Shown here one piece after another: positions 53,568 to 63,016 of a stretch of DNA of 64,000 bases (positions within the stretch are counted from its first letter, which is position 1; each line of letters starts with the position of its first letter). This DNA is from Paraburkholderia flava. Its GTDB lineage: Bacteria; Pseudomonadota; Gammaproteobacteria; Burkholderiales; Burkholderiaceae. The DNA lies in the NCBI RefSeq assembly GCF_004359985.1, contig NZ_SMRO01000001.1, positions 1,240,001-1,304,000 on the forward strand. Direction: 5' to 3'. Position numbers and translations under genes: made by a program. The notes under the pieces were generated by a model. It had not been told where the DNA came from. It worked only from the letters and a program-made list of their open reading frames with translations, and searched no databases.

Positions 53568-54665
53568 ATGGCATCGCCACATCGAAAAATTTTCCGTCCC
53601 GCGCTTCTGGGCACACTGCTGGGCACGTTGCTGGGAAGCGCCGGCATCACCGCGCATGCACAAAGCAACGTCACGCTGTACGGCATCGTCGACGCAGGGA
53701 TTCTCTACACCAGCAAGACACTCAATTCGACCACCGGACAAAACAGCGGCCATCAGTTCTCGATGCTGACCGGCGGCATGAGCGCTTCGCTATTTGGGTT
53801 GAAAGGCGCGGAAGACCTCGGCGGTGGAACGAAGGCGATCTTTCAGCTGGAAAGCGGCATCGACATGGCGAGCGGAAAATTCGCGGATTCGAATGGCAAC
53901 TTCTTTGGCCGCCAGGCGTGGGTCGGACTGACCGGCGACTTCGGTACGTTCAAGGCCGGTCTGCAAAATTCGCCGTTCGCGCTGTCGATCATCGAGACCG
54001 ATCCGCGCAACATCTCGTTCTTCGGCAGCGGTGTGCCGATTGCGATCGGTAGCGTCTACGTGACGGGCGTCTACAACTCGAACTCCGTTTCGTATACGAG
54101 CCCGAAGATCGCGGGCTTGCAGGGTAGCGCGATGATGGCATTTGGGGGGATCGCAGGCGACTTCCAGGCCGGCCGGCAGTACTCGGCACGCGTGACCTAC
54201 ACGCTCGGGCAGTTGCTGGTCGATGCGGCGCTGTACGACGGCAATGCGGGCGGCACAGCGGCTACGACGCCGGTTCCGAGCACAGTCGCCTATACGGGCC
54301 GCACGCTCGGCGCGCGCTACCGCTGGGACGCGTTGACGGTAAAGGCCGTGTACGTCAACTACAAGATCGCCGGTTCATTCGACAACCGCGTGTACGGCGG
54401 CGGCCTGAGTTACAACGTGACCCCCGCGGTAAACGTCGACGCAGGTGTCTGGTACACGCGCGACGGCAACGACTCGAACAATCACTCGATCATGGCTGCC
54501 ACGGGCCTTCGATACAGCCTGTCCAAAGCGACGTTGCTCTACGGCCAGTTCGGCTACGCCGACAACCACGGCCGGATGAACACCGGCCTGTCCACCAACG
54601 ACGCGCTGCATGGCGTTCAAGGTTCCACGTTCGGCGCGGACGTCGGCATTCGCCACACGTTTTGA
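53568..54665 (+). CDS. Trimeric outer-membrane porin (OmpC/Gram-negative porin family)
   Basis: 365 aa. A signal peptide with a repeated LLGTLLG segment (RKIFRPALLGTLLGTLLGSAGITAHA) is followed by QSNVTLYGIVDAGILYTSK and ends with the assembly Phe (IRHTF). It lies 163 bp downstream of the acyl-CoA ligase and 81 bp upstream of a lipoprotein lipase. The three genes may serve one uptake and degradation route for esters or fatty acids. Confidence 0.93.
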   Translation: MASPHRKIFRPALLGTLLGTLLGSAGITAHAQSNVTLYGIVDAGILYTSKTLNSTTGQNSGHQFSMLTGGMSASLFGLKGAEDLGGGTKAIFQLESGIDMASGKFADSNGNFFGRQAWVGLTGDFGTFKAGLQNSPFALSIIETDPRNISFFGSGVPIAIGSVYVTGVYNSNSVSYTSPKIAGLQGSAMMAFGGIAGDFQAGRQYSARVTYTLGQLLVDAALYDGNAGGTAATTPVPSTVAYTGRTLGARYRWDALTVKAVYVNYKIAGSFDNRVYGGGLSYNVTPAVNVDAGVWYTRDGNDSNNHSIMAATGLRYSLSKATLLYGQFGYADNHGRMNTGLSTNDALHGVQGSTFGADVGIRHTF

Positions 54666-54746
54666 TGTTCTGCCTGTTTCAGAATGCTGGCGACGTCGAC
54701 CGCCGGCGACCTGGAAGATTGCCTCATAACAAACCGGAGACAACTC

Positions 54747-56303
54747 ATGCCAATCAGGACGTACCGAACTTTATCTGCTTCCGTGGGCGTCGCGCTGATC
54801 GCGTCGGCCTGCGGCGGCGACATTCAAGGCCCAGCAGCGCAAGCGACGTCGAATGCCGCGAGCCCGCCGCTCAATAGCCCGTCATCGAACACCACGTCAT
54901 TGACGCCCGCAGCGCTCACCGCGACGCTAAAAGCCAGTACGCCCGGCCAGAGCGTGCTGAGCATAGCGGGGAGCGTGTTCACCTGCGGTATCGACGTTCG
55001 CTATGTGCAGTACGACACGGTCGGCGGTGCCGGCGAACCCACGACCGCATCCGGCGTCCTGATGGTGCCGACGGGCAGCAGTCCGGCATGCAGCGGCGCG
55101 CGTCCGATCGTCGAATATGCGCACGGCACCACGCTGACGAAGAGCTTCAACCTCGCCGCGTTAAACGATCCGACCAATCAGGCCTTCACCGAATCGCTCT
55201 ACATCGCCGCGCTGTACGCGGCACACGGCTACATCGTGGTCGCACCGAACTATGCGGGCTACGACAGCTCGACGCTCGGCTATCACCCGTACCTGAACGC
55301 GGCGCAAGCATCGACGGACATGATCGACGCGCTGCAGGCCGCAAAGAGTGCATTGCCTTCCGTCAGCAACACGGTCACCGCAAGCGACAAGCTGTTCCTG
55401 ACCGGCTATTCGGAGGGCGGCTACGTCGCGATGGCGACTGCACGGGCCATGCAGGCGGCGAACATACCCGTCACTGCGTCGGCGTTCATGTCGGGACCGT
55501 ATGCGCTGGCTTCGTTCGGCGACGCGATATTTTCCGGTCAGGTAGATCTCGGCAGCACCGCGTTTTTCCCGATGATCTACACGAGCTACCAGAAGGCCTA
55601 TGGGAACCTCTATTCGTCACCGGCCGACGTGTACGAAAGCGCCTACGCAAACGGCATCGAAACGCTGGTGCCGGGCCCGTACACTTTCTCGACCATCATA
55701 TCGAACGGCAAGCTACCTCAGAGCGCGCTGTTCAGCAGCACGCCGCCCGCCGGTCCGGCCGTACTGCAACCGACGTTGAACGCCCTCACGCCGCCAACTG
55801 GATTCGGTGCCACCGACCTGGTGTTCGCGCTGGGCTTCGGTCCGGGCAATCTGATTCGCAACAGCGCGCGGCTCAGTTATCTGCTCGATGCGTTCGCGAA
55901 TCCCGACGGTGTGGTGCCCAAGGTCACGACGAACATGCCGTCGGCTGCTCCGCAGAATCCCCTGCGGATCGCGTTCAAGAAGAACGATCTGCGTGGCTGG
56001 ACGCCGACCTCGCCGGTGCTGTTGTGCGGCGGTCATCAGGATCCGACTGTTTTCTACAGCGTCAATACCGGTGTGATGAAGCAGGAATGGGCCGGACTTG
56101 GGTCGCTGGTCAAGGCATTGGATGTCGATTCCCCACTGGCCGGCGACGGCTTCGATGCGGCACGGCTGAATTTCGCGAGTAGTGAAGCAGTCACCGCTGT
56201 CGTCGGCGGACCCATCGCTGTCGCCGGGGCCTATCACGGCTCTTTGGTGTTGAGTGCCTGCATGCTCGCGGCCAGTACGTTCTTCGGCCAGTACGGAAGC
56301 TAG
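54747..56303 (+). CDS. Secreted lipoprotein lipase/esterase (alpha/beta hydrolase)
   Basis: 518 aa from MPIRTYRTLSASVGVALIASACGGD, a probable lipoprotein signal with Cys23. A Ser- and Thr-rich linker leads to an alpha/beta hydrolase domain: the nucleophile is in GYSEGG, and HGYIVVAPNYAGYDSS precedes it. Overall layout (YAHGTT ... VAPNYAG ... GYSEGG) is that of the secretory lipase/triacylglycerol lipase group. The last block GAYHGS contains a candidate catalytic His. It would act at the outer membrane or in the periplasm on lipids or polyesters, supplying acids to the acyl-CoA ligase upstream. Confidence 0.85.
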   Translation: MPIRTYRTLSASVGVALIASACGGDIQGPAAQATSNAASPPLNSPSSNTTSLTPAALTATLKASTPGQSVLSIAGSVFTCGIDVRYVQYDTVGGAGEPTTASGVLMVPTGSSPACSGARPIVEYAHGTTLTKSFNLAALNDPTNQAFTESLYIAALYAAHGYIVVAPNYAGYDSSTLGYHPYLNAAQASTDMIDALQAAKSALPSVSNTVTASDKLFLTGYSEGGYVAMATARAMQAANIPVTASAFMSGPYALASFGDAIFSGQVDLGSTAFFPMIYTSYQKAYGNLYSSPADVYESAYANGIETLVPGPYTFSTIISNGKLPQSALFSSTPPAGPAVLQPTLNALTPPTGFGATDLVFALGFGPGNLIRNSARLSYLLDAFANPDGVVPKVTTNMPSAAPQNPLRIAFKKNDLRGWTPTSPVLLCGGHQDPTVFYSVNTGVMKQEWAGLGSLVKALDVDSPLAGDGFDAARLNFASSEAVTAVVGGPIAVAGAYHGSLVLSACMLAASTFFGQYGS

Positions 56304-56312
56304 TCTCATCCG

Positions 56313-56352
56313 GGGGAGCCCCTGCCGCGATTGCGGCACTGGGCTCCCTTCC
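56313..56352 (+). terminator. Probable terminator of the lipase gene
   Basis: Nested stems GGGAGCCC / GGGCTCCC and TGCCGC / GCGGCA form a long hairpin (56315-56349) soon after the stop. The tail is only weakly T-rich (TTCC). Confidence 0.6.
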
Positions 56353-56382
56353 AGTCGATGTTCACTCCCACGGTGGTGCAAT

Positions 56383-56420
56383 AAAAAACGGATGCGGGCC
56401 GTGTTTCGCCCGCATCCGTA
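56383..56420 (-). terminator. Rho-independent terminator of the MFS gene
   Basis: A 12-bp stem ACGGATGCGGGC / GCCCGCATCCGT with an 8-nt loop is followed on the minus strand by TTTTTATT. Confidence 0.92.
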
Positions 56421-56471
56421 TGTATCAACATCACCGATCAACGCGCGGTGGCCTCGACGGCCACCGGTCGC

Positions 56472-57797
56472 TCATCTCTTCCGCGTCGGTTTGATCGCCA
56501 CCAGCAGCACGATGCCCGACAGCACATACGTCGCCGTCAGCAGCATCAGGCTCGTGTAGACACCGCCGGTCTTGCCGTTGATCCACACCAGCGCAGGCGG
56601 AATCGACGCGGCGCCGAGATTCCCAAGACTGCTGATCGTCGCGATGCCCGCAGCGGCCGTATTCTTCGGAAAATACTCGCTGACGATCGTGAAGAACAAC
56701 GGTGTGAGCGCGGTCATGCCGACCGTCATCACGCACAGCCCGAGAAGCGAGGGAACAAACGAGCCTTTGACGACCGCCGTAATGGCAAGCCCGAGGCCAG
56801 CCAGCACCGTCGACAAGGCAAAGTGCCAGCGTCGCTCGCCACGGCGATCCGAGCTGCGTCCGATCAGCATCATCCCGACGATGCCGCACACGTTAGGCAG
56901 CGCCGCATAGATGCCCACCCAGAAAAGATCGCGGATACCCCAGCTTTTCACGAGGCTCGGGATCCAGAAGATCATCGAGTACACGCAGCCAATGAACAGA
57001 AAGTACACGGCAGACAGTGCGTAGATTCGCGAATCGCGGAGCATCGCCCCGTACGAACCGTGCGTCGCATTCGACACGGATTTCCGCTCTGCATCGAGCT
57101 CTCGTTGAAGCGTGCTCTTTTCCTCTGCGGAGAGCCATTTAGCCTGTTCCGGACGATCGACCAGCAGAAAGAAAACGGCGATGCCGAGCAGCGAAGCCGG
57201 CACGCCGCTGATCAGGAACAGCCACTGCCAGCCGTGCAGACCCGCGACGTCGTTCAACCCGCGCATGATCGCGCCGGCAGCGGGTGGCATCACGATCAGT
57301 GCGATCGACGGCGCCATCAGCAGCACCGAAATGATCGACCCGCGCCGCTGTGACGGAAACCAGTACGTGAGGTAAAGAATCACGCCGGGAAAGAAGCCCG
57401 CTTCGAACGCGCCGACGAGAAACCGCAGGCCGTAAAACATCGCTTCGTTATGGACGAACATCATCGCCGCGCTCACTGCACCCCAGCACACGAGGATTCG
57501 CAGCAACGTCCTTCTCACACCGATTTTCTGCAGCATCAGATTGCTGGGTACTTCGAACAGCAGGTAGCCGATAAAGAACAGACTCGCGCCGATGCTGTAC
57601 GACAGATCGCTAAAGGGCAGCGTCTGCTTCATCTGCAGTTGCGCCATGCCGATGTTCGCGCGATCGATATACGAAAAGATGTAGCACAGGAGAATGATCG
57701 GCATGATTCGCCAGATCAGTTTTCTCGTCAGGACTGTCAGTCCGGTTGTGTGTTCGGGGGGCGCACTCAGATGCGTGACTGCCGGTTGATTGCTCAT
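56472..57797 (-). CDS. MFS transporter, anion:cation symporter (phthalate/tartrate-like) family
   Basis: 441 aa from MSNQPAVTHL, with AAGGAGA upstream. Twelve predicted helices; CYIFSYIDRANIGMAQLQMKQTLPFSDLSYSIGASLFFIGYLLFEVPSNLMLQKIGVRR is the standard start of the ACS family that imports organic anions such as tartrate, phthalate, glucarate and allantoate. It is divergent from the SDR gene with an inverted repeat between; no regulator is adjacent. Confidence 0.9.
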   Translation of the reverse strand: MSNQPAVTHLSAPPEHTTGLTVLTRKLIWRIMPIILLCYIFSYIDRANIGMAQLQMKQTLPFSDLSYSIGASLFFIGYLLFEVPSNLMLQKIGVRRTLLRILVCWGAVSAAMMFVHNEAMFYGLRFLVGAFEAGFFPGVILYLTYWFPSQRRGSIISVLLMAPSIALIVMPPAAGAIMRGLNDVAGLHGWQWLFLISGVPASLLGIAVFFLLVDRPEQAKWLSAEEKSTLQRELDAERKSVSNATHGSYGAMLRDSRIYALSAVYFLFIGCVYSMIFWIPSLVKSWGIRDLFWVGIYAALPNVCGIVGMMLIGRSSDRRGERRWHFALSTVLAGLGLAITAVVKGSFVPSLLGLCVMTVGMTALTPLFFTIVSEYFPKNTAAAGIATISSLGNLGAASIPPALVWINGKTGGVYTSLMLLTATYVLSGIVLLVAIKPTRKR

Positions 57798-57902
57798 CGT
57801 CTCCTTGCTCCATTTTTGAGTGTGGGTTCTGCGAGTACTCAATGCGGCCGGCGAAACACCGGCCAGCATCTACGACGAGGATCCATCAAATAAAAGCGGA
57901 GC

Positions 57903-57945
57903 GGAATTGGCTAAACATGCCATTCCTTTTCATTCCTGGCCAATT
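57903..57945. repeat. Inverted repeats in the divergent MFS-SDR promoter region
   Basis: GGAATTGGC-N7-GCCATTCC (57903-57926, one-base bulge) overlaps a wider pair AATTGGC (57905-57911) / GCCAATT (57939-57945). These are likely operators for a regulator encoded elsewhere. Confidence 0.45.
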
Positions 57946-58068
57946 TGATTTCAGCCTGAAAAATGGGCAAATCTGCGTGCTATGGTGGCGCCTCATACGA
58001 TGAAGCGCACACGTTTTCATCACCGGTTTTTATAAGAACGATTCGGATCAAGCACAGGAGAGCAGAAG

Positions 58069-58944
58069 ATGTCTCTGGATTTCAGCGGACGGGTTGCCAT
58101 CGTCACCGGAGCAGGCGGCGGCCTTGGCCGGCAATACGCGCTGGCGCTGGCATCGAGAGGCGCCAGGGTGGTGGTCAATGACGTCGGCGCTGCCGCCGGC
58201 GTCGTCGATGAAATACAGCGAGCCGGAGGCGAAGCGATCGCGAGCCGCGCATCGGTGACGGATTTCGTCGAAGTCCAGCACATGGTCGCCGACGCGATGG
58301 CCGTCTGGGGACGCGTCGATATCCTGATCAATAACGCCGGCATCCTGCGGGACAAAAGCTTCGCGAAGATGGATCTCGACGATTTCCGCTCCGTGCTCGA
58401 CGTTCACCTGATGGGCTCGGTCAACTGCACCAAAGCGGTCTGGGCAGCGATGCTCGAGCAGCGCTACGGGCGGATTCTCTTCACGACGTCGTCGTCGGGT
58501 CTGTTCGGCAACTTCGGTCAGTCGAACTATGCGGCCGCGAAGATGGCGCTGGTGGGTCTGATGCAGACGCTGTCCATCGAAGGCGCGAAGCACGGCATTC
58601 GTGTCAATTGCCTCGCGCCGACCGCGTACACGCGGATGACCGAAGGACTGCTCGACGTGCGCTCGGCGGAATTGCTCGCGCCCGAAGCCGTCGTTCCGGC
58701 GATGCTCGTGCTCGCGCATGAACGCGCGCCGAACCGCGCGATTCTCTGCGCGGGAGCCGGCACGTTCGAAGGCGCGCACATCACGCTGACCGACGGCGTC
58801 TATCTCGGCGTCGGCGAAAACGCGGCCGAACGGCTCGAGGCATCGCTGGACAAGGTGATGTGCCGCGAAGGCTCGTTCGTTCCGGAGGCCGGCAGCATTC
58901 AGGGGTTGAACGAGATCGAAAAGGCGTCGGCTTTGCGGGGGTGA
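58069..58944 (+). CDS. Short-chain dehydrogenase/reductase (hydroxyacyl-CoA-dehydrogenase-like)
   Basis: 291 aa, classical SDR. The cofactor loop is VTGAGGGLG, the structural motif NNAG, the catalytic Ser in TSSSG and the YxxxK pair in YAAAK. The pattern NDVGAAAGVVDEIQRAGGEAIA resembles the 3-hydroxyacyl-CoA dehydrogenase part of multifunctional enzyme type 2, so a hydroxyacyl substrate is likely. The C-terminal about 50 residues extend beyond the minimal SDR. It is transcribed alone. Confidence 0.88.
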   Translation: MSLDFSGRVAIVTGAGGGLGRQYALALASRGARVVVNDVGAAAGVVDEIQRAGGEAIASRASVTDFVEVQHMVADAMAVWGRVDILINNAGILRDKSFAKMDLDDFRSVLDVHLMGSVNCTKAVWAAMLEQRYGRILFTTSSSGLFGNFGQSNYAAAKMALVGLMQTLSIEGAKHGIRVNCLAPTAYTRMTEGLLDVRSAELLAPEAVVPAMLVLAHERAPNRAILCAGAGTFEGAHITLTDGVYLGVGENAAERLEASLDKVMCREGSFVPEAGSIQGLNEIEKASALRG

Positions 58945-59075
58945 TGGCAACGCAGAACCGTGCTTCCGCTTCGTTAGCGAATGCCGGCGAAAAAGCAGAG
59001 TCACCCGTCGATCGGTAAAATCGCGGTCTGCTTTCTGCACCAGCCTCCGTTTTCGATTCTCTTGTGAAGCAATAG

Positions 59076-60017
59076 ATGTTCTCCACCGCTGCCACCCTGT
59101 TGCCGGTCTTCGGCCTCATCATCGCCGGACTCGTGTGCCGACGCCGCAATCTCTTCGGCCCGACCGCCGCCACCGAACTGAACCGCTTCGTCGTATGGCT
59201 TGCGCTGCCCGCGCTGCTGTTCGACATCATGGCGCATGCGACGTGGCACGAACTGAACCAGCCGGCCTTCGTCGCTGCGTTCGGCATCGCTGCGGCGATC
59301 GTCTTCGTCGCCACGCTCGGGTTGCGCATCGCGGGCGGCCGCACGCTCGCCGATGCGAGCATCGATGCAGTTGCCGCGTCCTATCCGAACACCGGTTACG
59401 TCGGCTTTCCGCTGTGCATGATCGTGTTCGGCAGCGTGAGCCAGACGCCGACGACGATAGCAACGATCCTCGTCGTCTGCGTGCTGTTCGCGTTCGCGAT
59501 CGTGCTGATCGAAGCCGGGCTGCAGACGCATCAGGCGCCGCACCGGATCGTACTGGGCGTATTCCGCGGGCTGCTGCGCAATCCGCTGATCGTCGCGCCG
59601 GCTGTAGGTGCGCTCGTGTCGGCCGCGCATCTCTCGATTCCCGCGAGCATCGAGACACTGCTGAAGCTGCTCGGCGCGGCCGCGAGCCCGTGCGCGCTGG
59701 TGTGCCTCGGCGCGTTTCTCGGCGAGAAGCGGCCGTCGCGCGGCGCCGGTCCGGCCGCGCTGATGCTGACCGTCGCGAAGCTGATCCTGCAGCCCGCGCT
59801 GACGTGGTGGTTCGCCGCGAAGGTGTTCGACCTGCCGCCGGTACTCGTCGGCATCGCCGTGCTGCTGGCCGCGCTGCCGACCGGCACCGGGCCGTTCATG
59901 CTTGCGGAACACTATCGCCGCGAAGCGATGGCGACGTCGCAGACCATTCTGCTGTCGACGTTTGGCTCGCTGGTGTCGTTGTCGGTGATTCTGGTTTATC
60001 TGCGGCACGTGGGCTGA
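59076..60017 (+). CDS. AEC-family auxin-efflux-carrier-like transporter
   Basis: 313 aa with ten predicted membrane helices in two five-helix halves. The start MFSTAATLLPVFGLIIAGLVCRRRNLFG and the middle block SYPNTGYVGFPLCMIVFG (Asn-Thr-Gly in helix 4) are those of the AEC family, which includes malonate and malate permeases and plant PIN relatives. The substrate is unknown. The end RHVG is close to the fur-family gene, with 82 bp between. Confidence 0.88.
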   Translation: MFSTAATLLPVFGLIIAGLVCRRRNLFGPTAATELNRFVVWLALPALLFDIMAHATWHELNQPAFVAAFGIAAAIVFVATLGLRIAGGRTLADASIDAVAASYPNTGYVGFPLCMIVFGSVSQTPTTIATILVVCVLFAFAIVLIEAGLQTHQAPHRIVLGVFRGLLRNPLIVAPAVGALVSAAHLSIPASIETLLKLLGAAASPCALVCLGAFLGEKRPSRGAGPAALMLTVAKLILQPALTWWFAAKVFDLPPVLVGIAVLLAALPTGTGPFMLAEHYRREAMATSQTILLSTFGSLVSLSVILVYLRHVG

Positions 60018-60099
60018 AGAAGCAGCACGTTACGACACGACGTCACGACTCGCGGACCGATGGATTATCATTAACCCGTCCGCCAGCCGCTTTTCGATC

Positions 60100-60591
60100 A
60101 TGCCGTCACGACTGCCATCCCGGGAAAAGAACGCCGTACCTCACGCCTCGTCGACCGACTGGCCGCAGCGCCTGCGCGCGGCCGGCCTGCGCAACACGGC
60201 GCTGACGGTCGCGGTATTGCGCCGGCTCGAAACATCGGGGCAACCGTGCTCGCACGACGAACTGGTCCACGGTCTGATTGCGGACGTGCCAGCCGGCAAG
60301 GTCGATCGCGTAACGCTGTACCGCATCCTGGATCGGCTCACCCAGGCCGATCTGCTCGCAAAGATTCAAGGCTCCGACCGCGTATCGCGCTACACGCTCA
60401 CGCATGCATCGGCGCCGGGCTACTTCGAATGCGACCAATGCCATTCGATCACCGCGCTGCCCAGCGACCCCGCGCTGGACGATGTGCTCGCGCGCCTGGG
60501 GCGCCGCGTCAACCGCAGCGGCGCGCACAGCACGAAGGCTTCGTTGACGCTGCACGGCATGTGCAAGAACTGCGTGCATCCGGCGCGCTAA
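60100..60591 (+). CDS. zur: Fur-family regulator, Zur type
   Basis: 163 aa. A Fur winged helix (RLRAAGLRNTALTVAVLRRLETSGQPCSHDELVHGL ... VDRVTLYRILDRLTQADLL) is followed by the structural zinc motif CDQC and a second pair CKNC near the C terminus. Both pairs, with the His-rich segment between, fit Zur, the zinc-responsive repressor. It is convergent with a COG0523 GTPase gene whose upstream region holds a Zur-box-like palindrome; that context supports Zur over Fur. Confidence 0.75.
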   Translation: MPSRLPSREKNAVPHASSTDWPQRLRAAGLRNTALTVAVLRRLETSGQPCSHDELVHGLIADVPAGKVDRVTLYRILDRLTQADLLAKIQGSDRVSRYTLTHASAPGYFECDQCHSITALPSDPALDDVLARLGRRVNRSGAHSTKASLTLHGMCKNCVHPAR

Positions 60592-60601
60592 GCCCTGCTC
60601 G

Positions 60602-61810
60602 TCACTCTTCTTCGTTACGCATACGCCAGAGCGGAAACGGGTCCGGCAGACTCTCCCAGGCCTGCGGACCCTGCGCCATTTCCGTATCGGTCAGCAAACA
60701 CGCATCGAGCCGCGCGCGCAGCGCCGGTTCGTCCATATCGATACCGATCAGCACCAGCTCCTGCCGCGCATCGCCGACCTGTGAGTCCCACGTCGCGTCG
60801 ATCATCCGCAGCGCCTCGGGGTCTTCCGGCCAGTACGATTTCGGCACGGCAGCCCACCACAAACCCGCCGCTCCATGCCGGCACACACCGCCCGCCTGCG
60901 ACCACGATCCCGCGAACGTCGGTCGGCTCGCGAGCCAGAAAAATCCCTTCGAGCGCACAACACCCGGCCATTCGCTTTCGACCAGCGCCCAGAACCGCAG
61001 CGGATGAAACGGCCGCCGCGCGCGATACACAAAATTCTTGATCCCGTACGCGTCGGTTTCCGGCGTGTGCTCGCCGCGCAGTTCTTTGAGCCACCCGGGC
61101 GCCTTCGATGCCTCGTCGAAATCGAACAGCTTCGTGTCGAGCACGCGGTCGAGCGGCAGCTTGCCGAACGCCGCGATCTCGATGCGCGCACGCGGATTGA
61201 GCCGTCGCAGGATCGCGATCAGCCGCTCGCGATCCGCATCGCTGACGAGATCGGCCTTGTTGACCACGAGCACGTCGCAGAACTCTATCTGCTCGATCAA
61301 CAGGTCGACGACCTTGCGACGATCCTCGTCGCCGAGCGATTCGCCACGCGACTGCAGGCTGTCGCTCGAACCATAGTCGCGCAGAAAATTAAATGCATCG
61401 ACCACGGTGACCATCGTGTCGAGCCGCGCGATATCGGACAGGCTTTGCCCCTTCTCGTCGGCGAACGTAAACGTTTCCGCGACCGGCAAAGGCTCCGAAA
61501 TCCCGGTCGACTCGATCACCAGATGATCGAAGCGCCCTTCCTTCGCGAGACGATTCACTTCGAGCAGCAGGTCCTCGCGCAACGTGCAGCAGATGCAACC
61601 GTTGCTCATCTCGACAAGCTTTTCGTCGGTACGCGACAGTTCGGCGCCGCCGTCGCGCACCAGCGCGGCGTCGATATTGACCTCGCTCATGTCGTTCACG
61701 ATGACGGCGACACGTCGCCCCTCGCGGTTGTTCAGGATGTGGTTCAGCAAGGTCGTCTTGCCCGCGCCGAGAAAGCCGGACAGCACGGTGACGGGTAACC
61801 GTTCGTTCAT
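60602..61810 (-). CDS. COG0523 (CobW/ZagA-like) GTP-dependent metallochaperone
   Basis: 402 aa. Walker A GFLGAGKT (residues 12-19), the metal-binding CxCC (Cys72, Cys74, Cys75 in GCICC), NKAD and a C-terminal CobW_C domain ([16 protein letters not shown]). ZigA/ZagA-like members deliver zinc to key enzymes when zinc is scarce; CobW members act in cobalamin synthesis. The neighbouring zur gene and the palindrome upstream favour a zinc role. A cobF gene occurs 36 kb away, so a CobW role is not excluded. Confidence 0.9.
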   Translation of the reverse strand: MNERLPVTVLSGFLGAGKTTLLNHILNNREGRRVAVIVNDMSEVNIDAALVRDGGAELSRTDEKLVEMSNGCICCTLREDLLLEVNRLAKEGRFDHLVIESTGISEPLPVAETFTFADEKGQSLSDIARLDTMVTVVDAFNFLRDYGSSDSLQSRGESLGDEDRRKVVDLLIEQIEFCDVLVVNKADLVSDADRERLIAILRRLNPRARIEIAAFGKLPLDRVLDTKLFDFDEASKAPGWLKELRGEHTPETDAYGIKNFVYRARRPFHPLRFWALVESEWPGVVRSKGFFWLASRPTFAGSWSQAGGVCRHGAAGLWWAAVPKSYWPEDPEALRMIDATWDSQVGDARQELVLIGIDMDEPALRARLDACLLTDTEMAQGPQAWESLPDPFPLWRMRNEEE

Positions 61811-61846
61811 GGATGCGCCCCAGGTTCGTTAAACCGCAACTGGATT

Positions 61847-61864
61847 GCATTATATCGATAACGC
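61847..61864. promoter_or_regulatory. Zur-box-like palindrome upstream of the COG0523 gene
   Basis: GCATTAT-ATCG-ATAACGC is a near-perfect palindrome (one mismatch) with the GTTAT / ATAA core of proteobacterial Zur sites, 36 bp upstream of the start codon. A smaller palindrome GGCG-TTAT-CGCC lies next to it (61873-61884). Confidence 0.55.
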
Positions 61865-62014
61865 AACGAAGTGGCGTTATCGCCGTCAGCGATGACAAAC
61901 ACAACTCAAGCCCGAACCAATCGCGAATGGTCCTTAAGCCATCGTTTTAACAATCACGAAAGCCTGTAACAGGCCTTCCGATATGATTGCTCCTTCCAAT
62001 TCCGCTGGCCGACC

Positions 62015-62887
62015 ATGCTCGCCTCCCTGCTCCATTCGTTCTACGAAGCTGCCCGGCAAGGCAGCGTGACCGTTGCGGCGAAGGTGCTCGGAGTCAGTCA
62101 GCCGACGGTCACCGCGCACATCCGTCAGCTGGAAACGATGTACCAGGTCGAGCTGTTTCATCGGCGCGGCGGCCGGATCGAGCTGACCGAAGCGGGCGCG
62201 GGACTGATGCCGCAAGTGCAACGGCTGCTGCAAAACGAGCGTGATATCGATTTCGCGCTGCGCAACGCGAGCCGGCTCGCGGGTCATCTGCGTGTGGGCG
62301 CAACCGGGCCGTACTACATCCTGCCGGGCATCGCTGCGTTCCGGCAACGCTATCCAGCGACGGAAATTCGCGTCGTGATCGGCAATTCGCGCGACGTGCT
62401 CGATGCATTGATCGACAGCCGCATCGATATCGCGGTGTCGTCGCAATGCGATGATGACCCGCGCCTCGTGCGCCGCACGCTTGCGCGCGATTCGCTGGTG
62501 CTGGTCGTGCATCGCGATCATCCGCTGACCCGCGCACGCAAGGCCACGCTCGCCGACCTCAACACGCAGACGCTGCTGCTGCGCGAATCCGGCTCGATGA
62601 CGCGCGAACTCACCGAGTCCGCGCTGCGCGCCGCCAACGTGCGCCCCGCGACGACAATCGAGATCGGCAGCCGCGAGGCAATCCATGAAGCGATCCGTCA
62701 CGACATGGGCTGCAGTCTGATGCCGGCTGGTGAAGTGCCAGCGAGTCCCGATCTGCGGATTTTGCCGCTCGAAGGCGACGCGCCCGCGTCGCACGAGTAC
62801 GTCTACCATCTCGGCGCGCGTTCGGGCGCGCTGCTGATCGACACGTTCATCGCGGTGCTCGCCGCATCGCGCGACGCGCGCACATAA
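62015..62887 (+). CDS. LysR-type transcriptional regulator
   Basis: 290 aa. The N terminus MLASLLHSFYEAARQGSVTVAAKVLGVSQPTVTAHIRQLETMYQVELFHRRGGRIELTEAG is a full LysR helix-turn-helix; the effector domain (LRVGATGPYYILPGIAAFRQRYPATEIRVVIGNSRDVLDALID) resembles regulators linked to phosphonate use, which is a weak assignment. It precedes the phosphodiesterase-fold lipoprotein gene by 129 bp. Confidence 0.85.
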   Translation: MLASLLHSFYEAARQGSVTVAAKVLGVSQPTVTAHIRQLETMYQVELFHRRGGRIELTEAGAGLMPQVQRLLQNERDIDFALRNASRLAGHLRVGATGPYYILPGIAAFRQRYPATEIRVVIGNSRDVLDALIDSRIDIAVSSQCDDDPRLVRRTLARDSLVLVVHRDHPLTRARKATLADLNTQTLLLRESGSMTRELTESALRAANVRPATTIEIGSREAIHEAIRHDMGCSLMPAGEVPASPDLRILPLEGDAPASHEYVYHLGARSGALLIDTFIAVLAASRDART

Positions 62888-62965
62888 AAAGTCTGATAGC
62901 CGCATCCGCCTATTTGCGGAAAACGACACGTCGAGGTCACCCGCCAAACCTAACCTTGCTGCTCC

Positions 62966-62990
62966 ACGACGCCTTACGAGGCGTTTCGTC
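62966..62990 (+). terminator. Weak hairpin between the LysR and lipoprotein genes
   Basis: ACGCCT-TACG-AGGCGT is followed by TTCGTC only; it may end the LysR transcript or sit in the leader of the next gene. Confidence 0.4.
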
Positions 62991-63016
62991 GAAACATGGG
63001 GAGTAAGGAGAAGAAG

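Noticed and set aside
60602..61810. Calling the COG0523 gene cobW because cobF is also in the window
   Set aside because: The neighbouring zur gene and the Zur-box-like site favour the zinc-related branch; cobF lies 36 kb away.
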